Shown here piece by piece: positions 6,367 to 12,290 of a stretch of 13,570 nucleotides of DNA. A program made the position numbers and the translations under genes. Location of the stretch: NCBI GenBank assembly GCA_031262845.1, contig JAISGZ010000165.1:1-13570 (forward strand), given 5' to 3'. Within the stretch, counting starts at the first letter, position 1. Each line of letters begins with the position of its first letter. The notes beneath the pieces were generated by a model. That model had not been told where the DNA came from, did no database searches, and worked only from the letters and a program-made list of their open reading frames with translations. The stretch comes from Propionibacteriaceae bacterium (GTDB lineage: Bacteria; Actinomycetota; Actinomycetes; Propionibacteriales; Propionibacteriaceae).

Positions 6367-6636
6367 CTTTTCGTGCTCATCCTGTTAAAAACTGGCTTTC
6401 ATTGGGTGCGTCGTGAAAAGGCGGGAGCTGAAATCGATGTTCGTTGAGTCATGGGGGTGGGCGAAACCACCAGTCTGGCTGGGCTCACCAAGGTCACTTA
6501 TGGCCCGACCTGAATCAGCCGACCATCAGCTCATGAAGTCGTCAGCTCATTGACATAGCCCGTAACACCGAATGGCCGCGAGCACTGGGGGTTGAAGACC
6601 GGGAACAGGTTTCGGGGCCGACAGGTTCTCAGGTCC

Positions 6637-6823
6637 GATCAGCGGCTACTGGCGCCGAACAGCGTTCTGACGGTTCTACCGATCAGCGGCTTTAGGCGCC
6701 GAGCGCAGTTGTGACTCTAGGCCAAACAACGTCTAGACCGGACCTACTGGTCGATCAGTGGCTTCTGGCGCCGAGGCAGTTGTGACGGTTATGCCGATCA
6801 GCGGCGACAGGCTGCCAGCGCAG
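6637..6823. repeat. four degenerate ~43-bp repeats reaching into the ribH 3' end
   Basis: Copies start at 6637, 6681, 6753 and 6796 with GATCAGYGGC, mostly followed by a TNNNGGCGCCGA-like stretch and a CAGTTGTGACGGTT-like stretch. The second and third are separated by about 32 bp of unrelated sequence. The fourth copy contains the ribH stop codon (6798-6800) and its last codons, so the other three look like duplicated and diverged ribH ends. None is long enough to code for anything. Confidence 0.75.
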
Positions 6824-7343
6824 CCAGCACGGCGGCGGCCGCTTCGCCGCCCTTATCTTCCGACGAGCTTGGCAAACCCGCCCGGTCAATTGCCTGGTCG
6901 AGGTTGTCGGTTGTCAGCAGTCCGAAGCCGACCGGTTTGCCACAGGTCAGCGCCACCTGGGTCAGACCCAGGCTGGTGGCTTGGGCGACGTAGTCGAAGT
7001 GTGGCGTGCCCCCCCGGACGATAACTCCCAGGGCGACGGCGGCGGCGTACCAGGGACGGTTGTTCGGTTTGGCCGGGTTGGCAGTTTCGCGATCAGCCAA
7101 AGTCATCGGACCGTCGGTCAAATACGACTGGGTAACAACCGGTAATTCGAAGGATCCGGGGACCCGGATCAGATCCCACGGTGCTCCCGCCTGTTCTAAC
7201 ACCCGCTGGGCACCGGCGATCAAACCGGCCATGATCTCGTCATGCCAACTGGCGGCCACGACCGCCACGCGGGCCTGGTTCCCCAGGGCCAGTTCGGACC
7301 AGGTCTGTTCGACGGTGACCGCCGGGGCGCCGGATTGACTCAT
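6798..7343 (-). CDS. ribH: 6,7-dimethyl-8-ribityllumazine synthase
   Basis: Joins 5-amino-6-ribitylamino-uracil with 3,4-dihydroxy-2-butanone 4-phosphate to give 6,7-dimethyl-8-ribityllumazine, the penultimate riboflavin step, in an icosahedral or pentameric cytosolic enzyme. The 181-residue protein shows SWHDEIMAGLIAGA at 32-45, VPGSFELPVV at 61-70, the GGTPHFDYVA loop at 111-120 with catalytic His115, and PVGFGLLTTDNLDQA at 137-151. Residues about 77-97 are an insertion (TLADRETANPAKPNNRPW) not usual in the family, which is normally about 155 residues. The ATG at 7343 is chosen because AAAGGAG stands 6 nt upstream; the frame is open farther upstream to 7442 but without homology. It is the last rib gene, 237 bp after ribBA. 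Confidence 0.96.
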   Translation of the reverse strand: MSQSGAPAVTVEQTWSELALGNQARVAVVAASWHDEIMAGLIAGAQRVLEQAGAPWDLIRVPGSFELPVVTQSYLTDGPMTLADRETANPAKPNNRPWYAAAVALGVIVRGGTPHFDYVAQATSLGLTQVALTCGKPVGFGLLTTDNLDQAIDRAGLPSSSEDKGGEAAAAVLAALAACRR

Positions 7344-7399
7344 CGTGTTCTCCTTTGTTGAGGCTTCGTAATTCTTCTGCGATCTGTGGCCGCTCCCTC

Positions 7400-7504
7400 G
7401 TTGGCCAACGGTTGAGAAACAGCTCAAACCGAGAGGTTCCACCGGTTGGCCAATGGTTCAAACAGTCGTTTCCTGACAGTCAGCCTGTTTCTTGCCAGTC
7501 AGCC
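7400..7504. repeat. short direct repeats in the ribBA-ribH spacer
   Basis: Two kinds of imperfect repeat lie side by side. A GTTGGCCAAYGGTT(G)-type 20-bp element occurs at 7400-7420 and 7445-7463. A 19-bp unit (YGTTTCYTGMCAGTCAGCC) is tandem at 7467-7485 and 7486-7504 with 16 of 19 matches. They sit in the 237-bp gap before ribH and could influence expression of the last gene, but no function is visible. Confidence 0.75.
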
Positions 7505-7526
7505 AGCGACGTGGTTCATCAGCCGG

Positions 7527-7569
7527 GGCACGAGCTGTCGTCTCACTTGGCCGGGGTGTTGCTCGTGCC
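7527..7569 (-). other. 9-bp inverted repeat just after the ribBA stop codon
   Basis: GGCACGAGC and GCTCGTGCC are perfectly complementary, separated by 25 nt, beginning 12 nt after the ribBA stop on the minus strand. It may protect the ribBA message or partly terminate before ribH. The large loop and lack of a U-tract argue against a standard terminator. Confidence 0.4.
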
Positions 7570-7580
7570 GTCGGCCGCTG

Positions 7581-9008
7581 TCAGTTGTCGGCCTCTGTCG
7601 GGGTTTCGGACAGGTCGAACTGATGGCCCATGTGTTCGGCCTTGGTGGCCAGGTAAGTGGCGTTGTGGCGGTTGACCCCGACGACGATCGGTTCGACGGT
7701 CTGAATGTCGATGCCGTGGGCGGTCAAACCTTGAATCTTGGCCGGATTATTCGTCAACAAGCGGATCGAAGTAAGCCCCAGGTCTTTCAGGATGGCGGCG
7801 CCGGCGCCGTATTCGCGCCGGTCGGCCGGCCAACCCAGTTCGAGGTTGGCTTGCACGGTGTCACGACCGTGGTCTTGTAAAGCGTAGGCGTCGATCTTGG
7901 CTTTCAGCCCGATCCCCCGGCCTTCCTGTCCCGTCAGGTAGATGATGGCGCCGCCTTCCACCGTCACCCGGCTCATGGCCGTTTCCAACTGTGGCCCGCA
8001 GTCGCAACGCAGCGAGCCGAAGGTGTCACCGGTCAGGCATTCCGAATGGACCCGGACCAGGTCGCCGCCAGTCGAGGTCGTTGGCAAGAGGGCGACGTGT
8101 TCAGCGCCAGTCCGTGAATCGCGGTAGCCGATGACCGTGAACTCGCCGTGCTGGGTGGGAAGGAAAGCCTGGCCGGTCCGGACCACCCGCGGCCGTTCGT
8201 CCGGCGTCGCCGGCTCAGCCGACGGCAGATCGTGGTGGGCCCGCCGCCAGGCGATCAGATCGGCGATCGTCAGAATCACCAGACCAGCCTGTTGAGCCAC
8301 GGCGGCAGCTTCGGGCAGCCGCATCATCTCGCCGTCTTCGCGCACCATTTCCGCGATCGCCGCCACCTGTTCCAGCCCCGCCAGCCGCATCAAATCGACC
8401 GCCGCTTCCGTGTGGCCAGCCCGATGGAGCACTCCCCCGGGCACGGCCCGCAACGGCAGGACGTGACCAGGCCGAATCAGACTGTCAGGACCGGAGGCCG
8501 GGTCGGCCAAGGTCCGCAAGGTCCGGGTCCGGTCGGCCGCTGAAATACCCGTTGTCACGCCGGTACTGGCGTCGACTGTGACGGTGTAGGCGGTCCGCCT
8601 TGGATCCTGTGAGTCCGGCACCATGAGTGGCAAATTGAGGGCGTCAGCCCGGGCTTGGGTCATCGGAGCGCAGAGATAGCCCGATGAGTTCCGGATGATC
8701 CAGCCAATCCACTCGGGGGTGGCGCTCTCGGCGGCGATGATGGCGTCGGCCTCATTTTCGCGGCTGGCGTCATCCGACACCAACACCGGCTGGCCGGCTC
8801 GCAAGGCCGCGATGGCCTCTTCGACGGTGCCGGTCACGGTGGTCAGAGCCAAACCGTCGGCTGCTTCCGGGGTCTCGTTGGTCTGGCTGGTCGCGGCCTC
8901 GGCTGCGTCCGACGGAGCTGACGCCACGAGGTCGGCTAACCCTGCCAGCGGGGTCGGGCTGACCGGAGAGGCCGACATCGTTTGGGCCTGGTCTGAGGTC
9001 GTGGTCAT
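7581..9008 (-). CDS. ribBA: bifunctional 3,4-DHBP synthase / GTP cyclohydrolase II
   Basis: Supplies both riboflavin precursors: 3,4-dihydroxy-2-butanone 4-phosphate from ribulose 5-phosphate (N-terminal half) and 2,5-diamino-6-ribosylamino-pyrimidinone 5'-phosphate from GTP (C-terminal half). The 475-residue protein has a DHBP synthase domain at about 58-260 with RENEADA at 83-89, TAYTVTVDA at 139-147, GVTTGISAADR and HTEAAVDL (His199). The GTP cyclohydrolase II domain at about 275-460 shows the zinc ligands Cys324, Cys335 and Cys337 and QEGRGIGLKAK at 361-371. The family motif RENEGD reads RENEAD, a Gly-to-Ala change in an acidic metal-binding loop. An Ala/Thr/Ser-rich extension of about 55 residues precedes the first domain and looks disordered. 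The ATG overlaps the ribE stop as ATGA (9008-9005), so translation is coupled; GGAAGG lies about 9 nt upstream. Confidence 0.97.
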   Translation of the reverse strand: MTTTSDQAQTMSASPVSPTPLAGLADLVASAPSDAAEAATSQTNETPEAADGLALTTVTGTVEEAIAALRAGQPVLVSDDASRENEADAIIAAESATPEWIGWIIRNSSGYLCAPMTQARADALNLPLMVPDSQDPRRTAYTVTVDASTGVTTGISAADRTRTLRTLADPASGPDSLIRPGHVLPLRAVPGGVLHRAGHTEAAVDLMRLAGLEQVAAIAEMVREDGEMMRLPEAAAVAQQAGLVILTIADLIAWRRAHHDLPSAEPATPDERPRVVRTGQAFLPTQHGEFTVIGYRDSRTGAEHVALLPTTSTGGDLVRVHSECLTGDTFGSLRCDCGPQLETAMSRVTVEGGAIIYLTGQEGRGIGLKAKIDAYALQDHGRDTVQANLELGWPADRREYGAGAAILKDLGLTSIRLLTNNPAKIQGLTAHGIDIQTVEPIVVGVNRHNATYLATKAEHMGHQFDLSETPTEADN

Positions 9009-9646
9009 GCGTTGTTTCCTTCCATCACGGTGGTGGCGTCAGGGTCAGAGGTCGTCGTGGACCATTGGCTGAGCCGGGCGACGTACTTGGCGATGACGTC
9101 GACTTCGAGGTTGACGCGATCACCCGGCTGTAAGCCGCCCAAGGTCGTGTCACGCAGTGTTGTCGGGATCAAGCCGATCGTGAAACTGTCCGCCGCCAGG
9201 TCGGCCACGGTCAGGGAGACACCGTCGATCGCGATCGAGCCTTTGATTGCGACGTAGCGAGCCAGCTCCGGCGGCAGCGTGAAGCGGAAGGTTTCCCACT
9301 GCGCGCCCGGTTGGCGTTCCAACAACTGGCCGACCCCGTCGACGTGGCCTTGGACGATGTGACCACCGAGGCGGCCGGTGACCGCCATCGCCGGTTCGAG
9401 ATTGACCGCCACGCCTGGCCGCCACTGGCCCAAGGTCGTGACCCGTAAGGTTTCGGTCATGACATCGGCCGTGAAATCGGTATCTGTCCGCCCGGTCACG
9501 GTCAGGCAAACCCCGGCGACGGCGATCGAGTCGCCGACCGCGGCGGCCGCCGCCAGAGTGGGAGCGGTCAGCCGGATGACCCGGCCACCGGCCTGTTCGG
9601 TGACTTCGGCGACCGTGCCGATCTGTTGAATCAAACCCGTGAACAC
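9005..9646 (-). CDS. ribE: riboflavin synthase, alpha chain
   Basis: Catalyses the last step, dismutation of two 6,7-dimethyl-8-ribityllumazines to riboflavin and the pyrimidine precursor, as a trimer of two-barrel subunits. The 213-residue protein starts with the hallmark MFTGLIQQIG. It then shows two lumazine-binding repeats: the first (1 to about 97) with VAGVCLTVT, the second (about 98-190) with HIVQGHVDGVG at 95-105 and IDGVSLTV. Length is normal. The GTG start at 9646 is fixed by MFTG and by AGGAGG 4 nt upstream; an overlapping ATG two bases earlier is out of frame. It lies between ribD and ribBA, and its stop overlaps the ribBA start. The same gene is called ribC in some species. Confidence 0.97.
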   Translation of the reverse strand: MFTGLIQQIGTVAEVTEQAGGRVIRLTAPTLAAAAAVGDSIAVAGVCLTVTGRTDTDFTADVMTETLRVTTLGQWRPGVAVNLEPAMAVTGRLGGHIVQGHVDGVGQLLERQPGAQWETFRFTLPPELARYVAIKGSIAIDGVSLTVADLAADSFTIGLIPTTLRDTTLGGLQPGDRVNLEVDVIAKYVARLSQWSTTTSDPDATTVMEGNNA

Positions 9647-9669
9647 ATGACCTCCTGGGGTAGACGGGA

Positions 9670-9804
9670 CCGTGGTGAGCGTGGTGAATGTGGTGTTGGT
9701 GAACTCATGTGCAGCCGCCTGCGGCCGGGCCCAACCCGACGGGGCAACCCTGCTGGAGATCGTCCAGGTGTCGGTGACTTCATGAGGAGCCGCCTAGGGT
9801 CGGG
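9670..9804. repeat. repeats in the ribD-ribE spacer, including a copy of the ribD 3' end
   Basis: The segment 9693-9729 matches 9768-9804 at 29 of 37 positions; the second copy spans the ribD stop codon (9780-9782), so the first looks like a diverged duplicate of the gene end. Beside it, GTGGTGA-type 9-bp units are repeated at about 9672-9702. The 133-bp spacer has no other visible content except the ribE ribosome-binding site. Confidence 0.7.
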
Positions 9805-11156
9805 GTGAAGGACTGCTCGGGGGCCGTCGTGCGGCGTAAGCGGGTGAAGATGTCAGACCCTAACTGGGCGGTTTCGACGATTTGCCAGCGGGGCGCGTCG
9901 GCCAGCGTCGTGACACCGAAGGGAGCCACCGCGCTGGTGCCATCGCCGAGGATGATGGGGGCGATGTAGGCGTCGATCGCATCGACCAGATCGGCCGCCA
10001 GGAAAGCCGCCGCCACGGTGGCGCCGCCTTCGATCAGGAGGTGGCGGACTTGGCGTTCGGCCAGGGCGGCCAAGACCTGAGCCGGATCGTGACCGGGTAG
10101 GGCGATGACCGGTCCACCGGGACCGTGGAGCCGGGCCTGGGCGGGAATCGGCCGGTCTCCCAGCACCACCCGTAGGGGCTGGTCAGGCGCCAAAGCCGCC
10201 TCCACGGTGGCGTCGACGCGGGCGGTCAAGGCGGGATCGTCGGCGTACAACGTGCCGGTGCCGATGGCAATGGCGTCGACCTCTTGCCGGTTGGCGTGGG
10301 CGTGGCGGCGGGCGGCGGCTGACGTGATCCACTGCGAACTGCCGTCGAGGGCGGCGATCCGGCCGTCCAAGGTCGTCGCCAGTTTCCACGTCACCACGGG
10401 GCGGCCCCAGCTGAGGGCGTGGAACCAGGCCCAGTTGAGGTCGATAGCGCGCCGCTCGGCCACCGGTCCGATCACTTCGATCCCAGCCTCCGCTAAGGCG
10501 ACTGCCCCCCCGGCGGCGGTCGGGTTGGGATCAGCCAAGGCGTAGACCACTCGCTTGATACCGGCCGCCGTCAGCGCCTGGGTACAGGGTGGGGTCAGCC
10601 CCCAGTGATGGCACGGTTCCAGCGTCACGACCGCCGTCGCCCCGGTGGTCGGCAGGTTGGCCGCTTGGGCTTGGTTGAGAGCGGCGACTTCGGCGTGCGG
10701 GGTGCCCGCGCCACGGTGCCAGCCTTGGCCGATGACCTGACCGTCCGGAGCCAGCAGCACGCAGCCGACCCGCGGATTCGGCCCGTGAGCGGGGCCACGC
10801 TGGGCTAAGCCAAAGGCCAGGTCGAGGGCTTCGTCGACAGTTACGGGACCGCGTTGGGTTAAGTCAAGGGAATCTTCAACCGCCAAAGAGCCACGTTGGG
10901 TGAGTTCGAGGGAATCGTCAGCAGTTGCGAAGCCACGCTGGGTTGAGCCGATGGCATCGTCGCCAGTTACGAGGTCACGTTGGGTTGAGTCGAGGGCGGC
11001 GTCGACCGTCGCGGGGGCGCGCTGGGTTGAATCAGATGCCAGATCGAGGGTGGGATCGACTGTTACAGGGGCACGTTGGGTTAGGTCGGAGTCCCGGTCC
11101 AGGGTGGCGTCGACGGTCACAGGGTCACACAGACCCTCGTCCCTCGGTTTCGCCAT
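9780..11156 (-). CDS. ribD: bifunctional riboflavin deaminase/reductase with repeat extension
   Basis: Deaminates the pyrimidine 5'-phosphate and then reduces its ribosyl chain with NADPH, the second and third steps of riboflavin synthesis (also called ribG). From the ATG at 11156 the protein is 458 residues. The deaminase domain holds the zinc site HAE (154-156) and PCHHWGLTPPC (Cys182, Cys191), where the usual Arg after HxG is Leu. The reductase domain starts near 253 with KLATTLDGR at 258-266 and SQWIT. Both domains look complete. Residues 12-121 are seven tandem 14- or 18-residue units ending in the native first helix, an extension of about 90 residues over the usual length. AGGA lies a few bases before the ATG; the frame opens farther up at GTG 11231, but that leader is Arg-rich and unlike RibD. 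An FMN riboswitch precedes it. Confidence 0.95.
   Translation of the reverse strand: MAKPRDEGLCDPVTVDATLDRDSDLTQRAPVTVDPTLDLASDSTQRAPATVDAALDSTQRDLVTGDDAIGSTQRGFATADDSLELTQRGSLAVEDSLDLTQRGPVTVDEALDLAFGLAQRGPAHGPNPRVGCVLLAPDGQVIGQGWHRGAGTPHAEVAALNQAQAANLPTTGATAVVTLEPCHHWGLTPPCTQALTAAGIKRVVYALADPNPTAAGGAVALAEAGIEVIGPVAERRAIDLNWAWFHALSWGRPVVTWKLATTLDGRIAALDGSSQWITSAAARRHAHANRQEVDAIAIGTGTLYADDPALTARVDATVEAALAPDQPLRVVLGDRPIPAQARLHGPGGPVIALPGHDPAQVLAALAERQVRHLLIEGGATVAAAFLAADLVDAIDAYIAPIILGDGTSAVAPFGVTTLADAPRWQIVETAQLGSDIFTRLRRTTAPEQSFTPTLGGSS
10794..11123 (-). repeat. seven in-frame 42/54-bp repeats encoding the RibD N-terminus
   Basis: Unit lengths in codons are 18, 18, 14, 14, 14, 14 and 18. 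The common core is xTVDxxLDLTQRG. Boundaries on the minus strand are 11123-11070, 11069-11016, 11015-10974, 10973-10932, 10931-10890, 10889-10848 and 10847-10794. The last unit (PVTVDEALDLAFGLAQRG) runs straight into PAHGPNPRVGCVLL and is the real first helix of the deaminase domain, so the other six appear to be duplicates of it. All lengths are multiples of three and no stop has arisen, although the copies have diverged. Confidence 0.93.
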
Positions 11157-11188
11157 CGTCCTGATTCCCGGTCGTGGTTTAGCCAGCC

Positions 11189-11272
11189 GGTCAGCTGACC
11201 AGTCACGTCGGTTTCGCCGACGCGGGCACACTCCAGGGTTCAGGAACAGGACACGACGGCTACGCCATCGTG
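11189..11272 (-). promoter_or_regulatory. hairpins between riboswitch and ribD start (expression platform)
   Basis: Three secondary-structure elements lie in the leader. A 9-bp stem with a GTA loop (CACGATGGC / GCCGTCGTG, one T-G pair) is at 11252-11272, just 3' of the aptamer. CGTCGG-CGAAA-CCGACG is at 11206-11222, and the 12-bp palindrome GGTCAGCTGACC at 11189-11200. None has a U-tract, so control of translation start or Rho access is more likely than an intrinsic terminator. Exact switching pairs are not resolved. Confidence 0.55.
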
Positions 11273-11274
11273 AA

Positions 11275-11448
11275 CGTGCTACCTCTCATCCGGACTTTGA
11301 CCGTCGGCGCCGGAATTTCACCGGCTCGGCCATCGCTGCCAACGGCCGACCTGATCCTCAGGTTCGGTCCCAGCGTTGATGCGGAGCATCAAGCGATGGT
11401 TCGCGGACTTTCACCGCCGGTTCGGGATTTCACCGACCCCGGAGCACG
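11275..11448 (-). promoter_or_regulatory. FMN riboswitch (RFN element)
   Basis: The minus strand carries the conserved RFN core in order: the closing arm CGTGCT, GGGGTCGGTGAAATCCCGA, ACCGGCGGTGAAAGTCCGCGA, a variable arm, GCCGGTGAAATTCCGGCGC, CGACGGTCAAAGTCCGGATG, AGAGGTAGCACG with the matching closing arm. The variable part has CCATCGC/GCGATGG and TTGATG/CATCAA pairings. FMN binding should lower expression of ribD-ribE-ribBA and perhaps ribH. The aptamer begins about 290 nt upstream of the ribD ATG. Confidence 0.96.
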
Positions 11449-11502
11449 GACCCGTCGGGACCTGACTTCGTCAAGGTCTCAGGCGGGTCTCACCCGCGCC
11501 CC

Positions 11503-11508
11503 AGTATG
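11503..11508 (-). promoter_or_regulatory. candidate -10 box for the riboflavin operon
   Basis: CATACT preceded by TGG (extended -10 pattern TGn) lies about 55 nt upstream of the riboswitch on the minus strand. The -35 region 17 nt upstream (TTTCGT) is poor. This is the best promoter-like sequence found for the rib transcript. Confidence 0.35.
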
Positions 11509-11587
11509 CCACCGTGGTGGCGGTGACGAAACCGATTGATATCACGTGACCGCTTGATGACGACTCCCCCGTCAGGGCACCATGACG

Positions 11588-11593
11588 TAGCCT
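11588..11593 (+). promoter_or_regulatory. -10-like box (TAGCCT) for the DUF1707 gene
   Basis: TAGCCT (TAnnnT) stands 7 nt before the GTG at 11601 and implies a leaderless transcript starting there rather than at the GTG at 11595. No Shine-Dalgarno sequence is seen. The perfect palindrome TCACGTGA at 11542-11549 lies in this divergent region. Confidence 0.4.
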
Positions 11594-11594
11594 T

Positions 11595-12230
11595 GTGCCT
11601 GTGAGCAGTCTCGAACCGGATGATGTCGGCCCCCGGGTCGGTGGTGACGAACCAGCGACCGACTACGACAAACAGCTGGTGATGCGGGTTCTCGAAGTGG
11701 CTGGGCGAGAAGGCCGGATCAGCCCCCAGGAACACCAACGGCGGTCTCAGCTGGCCGCACGGGCTCTCATCATCGACGATCTCATCCCCCTAACCCGGGA
11801 TCTCCCAGCCAATCCCGGCTCGGCCTTCTCCAACCCCAGTTGGCGTCTCCCGGTCAACCCGACCACAAGCGCCGCCGTAGTGGCGACCGGCGAAACCGAA
11901 CCGCGCGATGTCGCCTATGGCATCTTTTCCGGTTTCAAACGCACCGGCCAGTGGACGGCCGGCGACCGTTTAACCGCCATCACCTTCTTCGGTGGTGGTG
12001 AATTGGATTTGCGGAACGCGATCTGGACCACCCCGGTTATCGAAGTCACCGTGACCACGTTATTCGGTGGTGTCGACATCCGCGTCCCACGCGGCACGAC
12101 AGTCGTCAACCAAGTCGTCTCGGTCTTCGGCGGCAGTGAAGTCAAACGCCTCAAAGGCCCCGCCAACGGCCGTCAACTGATCGTCAAAGGTTTCTGTGCC
12201 TTCGGCAACGTCGCCATTAAGGGCGACTGA
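11595..12230 (+). CDS. DUF1707 / LiaF-like (DUF2154-type) protein
   Basis: A soluble 211-residue protein (209 if the GTG at 11601 is used, which the TAGCCT box favours). Residues about 22-70 fit the DUF1707 domain found in many Actinomycetota (DKQLVMRVLEVAGREGRISPQE...RALIIDDLIPLTRDLP). A linker of about 35 residues leads to a C-terminal beta-rich part (about 105-211) like the C-terminal domain of LiaF/cell-wall-active antibiotic response proteins. It has repeated FFGGGELDL, LFGGVDIRVP and VFGGSEVK strands typical of this beta-solenoid fold. There is no signal peptide and no membrane helix, unlike many relatives with transmembrane segments between the domains. A role in envelope-stress sensing is suggested by family only. 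It is transcribed away from the rib operon; the next gene begins 60 bp later in the same direction. Confidence 0.85.
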   Translation: MPVSSLEPDDVGPRVGGDEPATDYDKQLVMRVLEVAGREGRISPQEHQRRSQLAARALIIDDLIPLTRDLPANPGSAFSNPSWRLPVNPTTSAAVVATGETEPRDVAYGIFSGFKRTGQWTAGDRLTAITFFGGGELDLRNAIWTTPVIEVTVTTLFGGVDIRVPRGTTVVNQVVSVFGGSEVKRLKGPANGRQLIVKGFCAFGNVAIKGD

Positions 12231-12255
12231 CCCCGTTGAGTTTTTCCTTCCGATT

Positions 12256-12284
12256 TTGCCGTTTGCGGCTAGGGCATTTACGCT
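12256..12284 (+). promoter_or_regulatory. promoter of the metalloprotease gene (TTGCCG, 17 nt, TACGCT)
   Basis: TTGCCG (12256-12261), a 17-nt spacer and TACGCT (12279-12284) form a plausible sigma-70-type promoter. The -10 ends 6 nt before the ATG at 12291, so the transcript would be leaderless, consistent with the absence of a ribosome-binding site. Confidence 0.5.
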
Positions 12285-12290
12285 AGCTTC

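Larger units (their letters stand above)
6254..6797. other. 544-bp gene-free stretch between ribH and the TetR-KS gene
   Basis: Both flanking genes are on the minus strand. I see no supported gene here. The left end holds the promoter and operator of the TetR-KS gene (6317-6366) and the right end holds degenerate copies of the ribH 3' end (6637-6823). In between (about 6370-6630) I see only weak features: CAGCTCAT occurs twice near 6527-6551, and CGATGTTC at 6435-6442 resembles an operator half-site. No clear terminator after ribH was found. Confidence 0.7.

Noticed and set aside
7344..7442. Longer ribH start, 33 codons upstream
   Set aside because: The ATG at 7343 has AAAGGAG at good distance and begins where RibH proteins begin; the upstream codons run through spacer repeats.
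8148..8543. Plus-strand 131-codon frame inside ribBA
   Set aside because: Shadow of a conserved gene, with Arg/His/Pro-rich low-complexity translation.
11157..11231. Longer ribD start at GTG 11231
   Set aside because: The leader is Arg-rich, overlaps the hairpins of the riboswitch leader and does not look like a protein; ATG 11156 has an AGGA just upstream.
10900..11379. Plus-strand 159-codon frame with repeated RWVES-like units
   Set aside because: It is antisense to the RibD repeats and to the riboswitch leader; the periodicity is a by-product of the repeat on the other strand.
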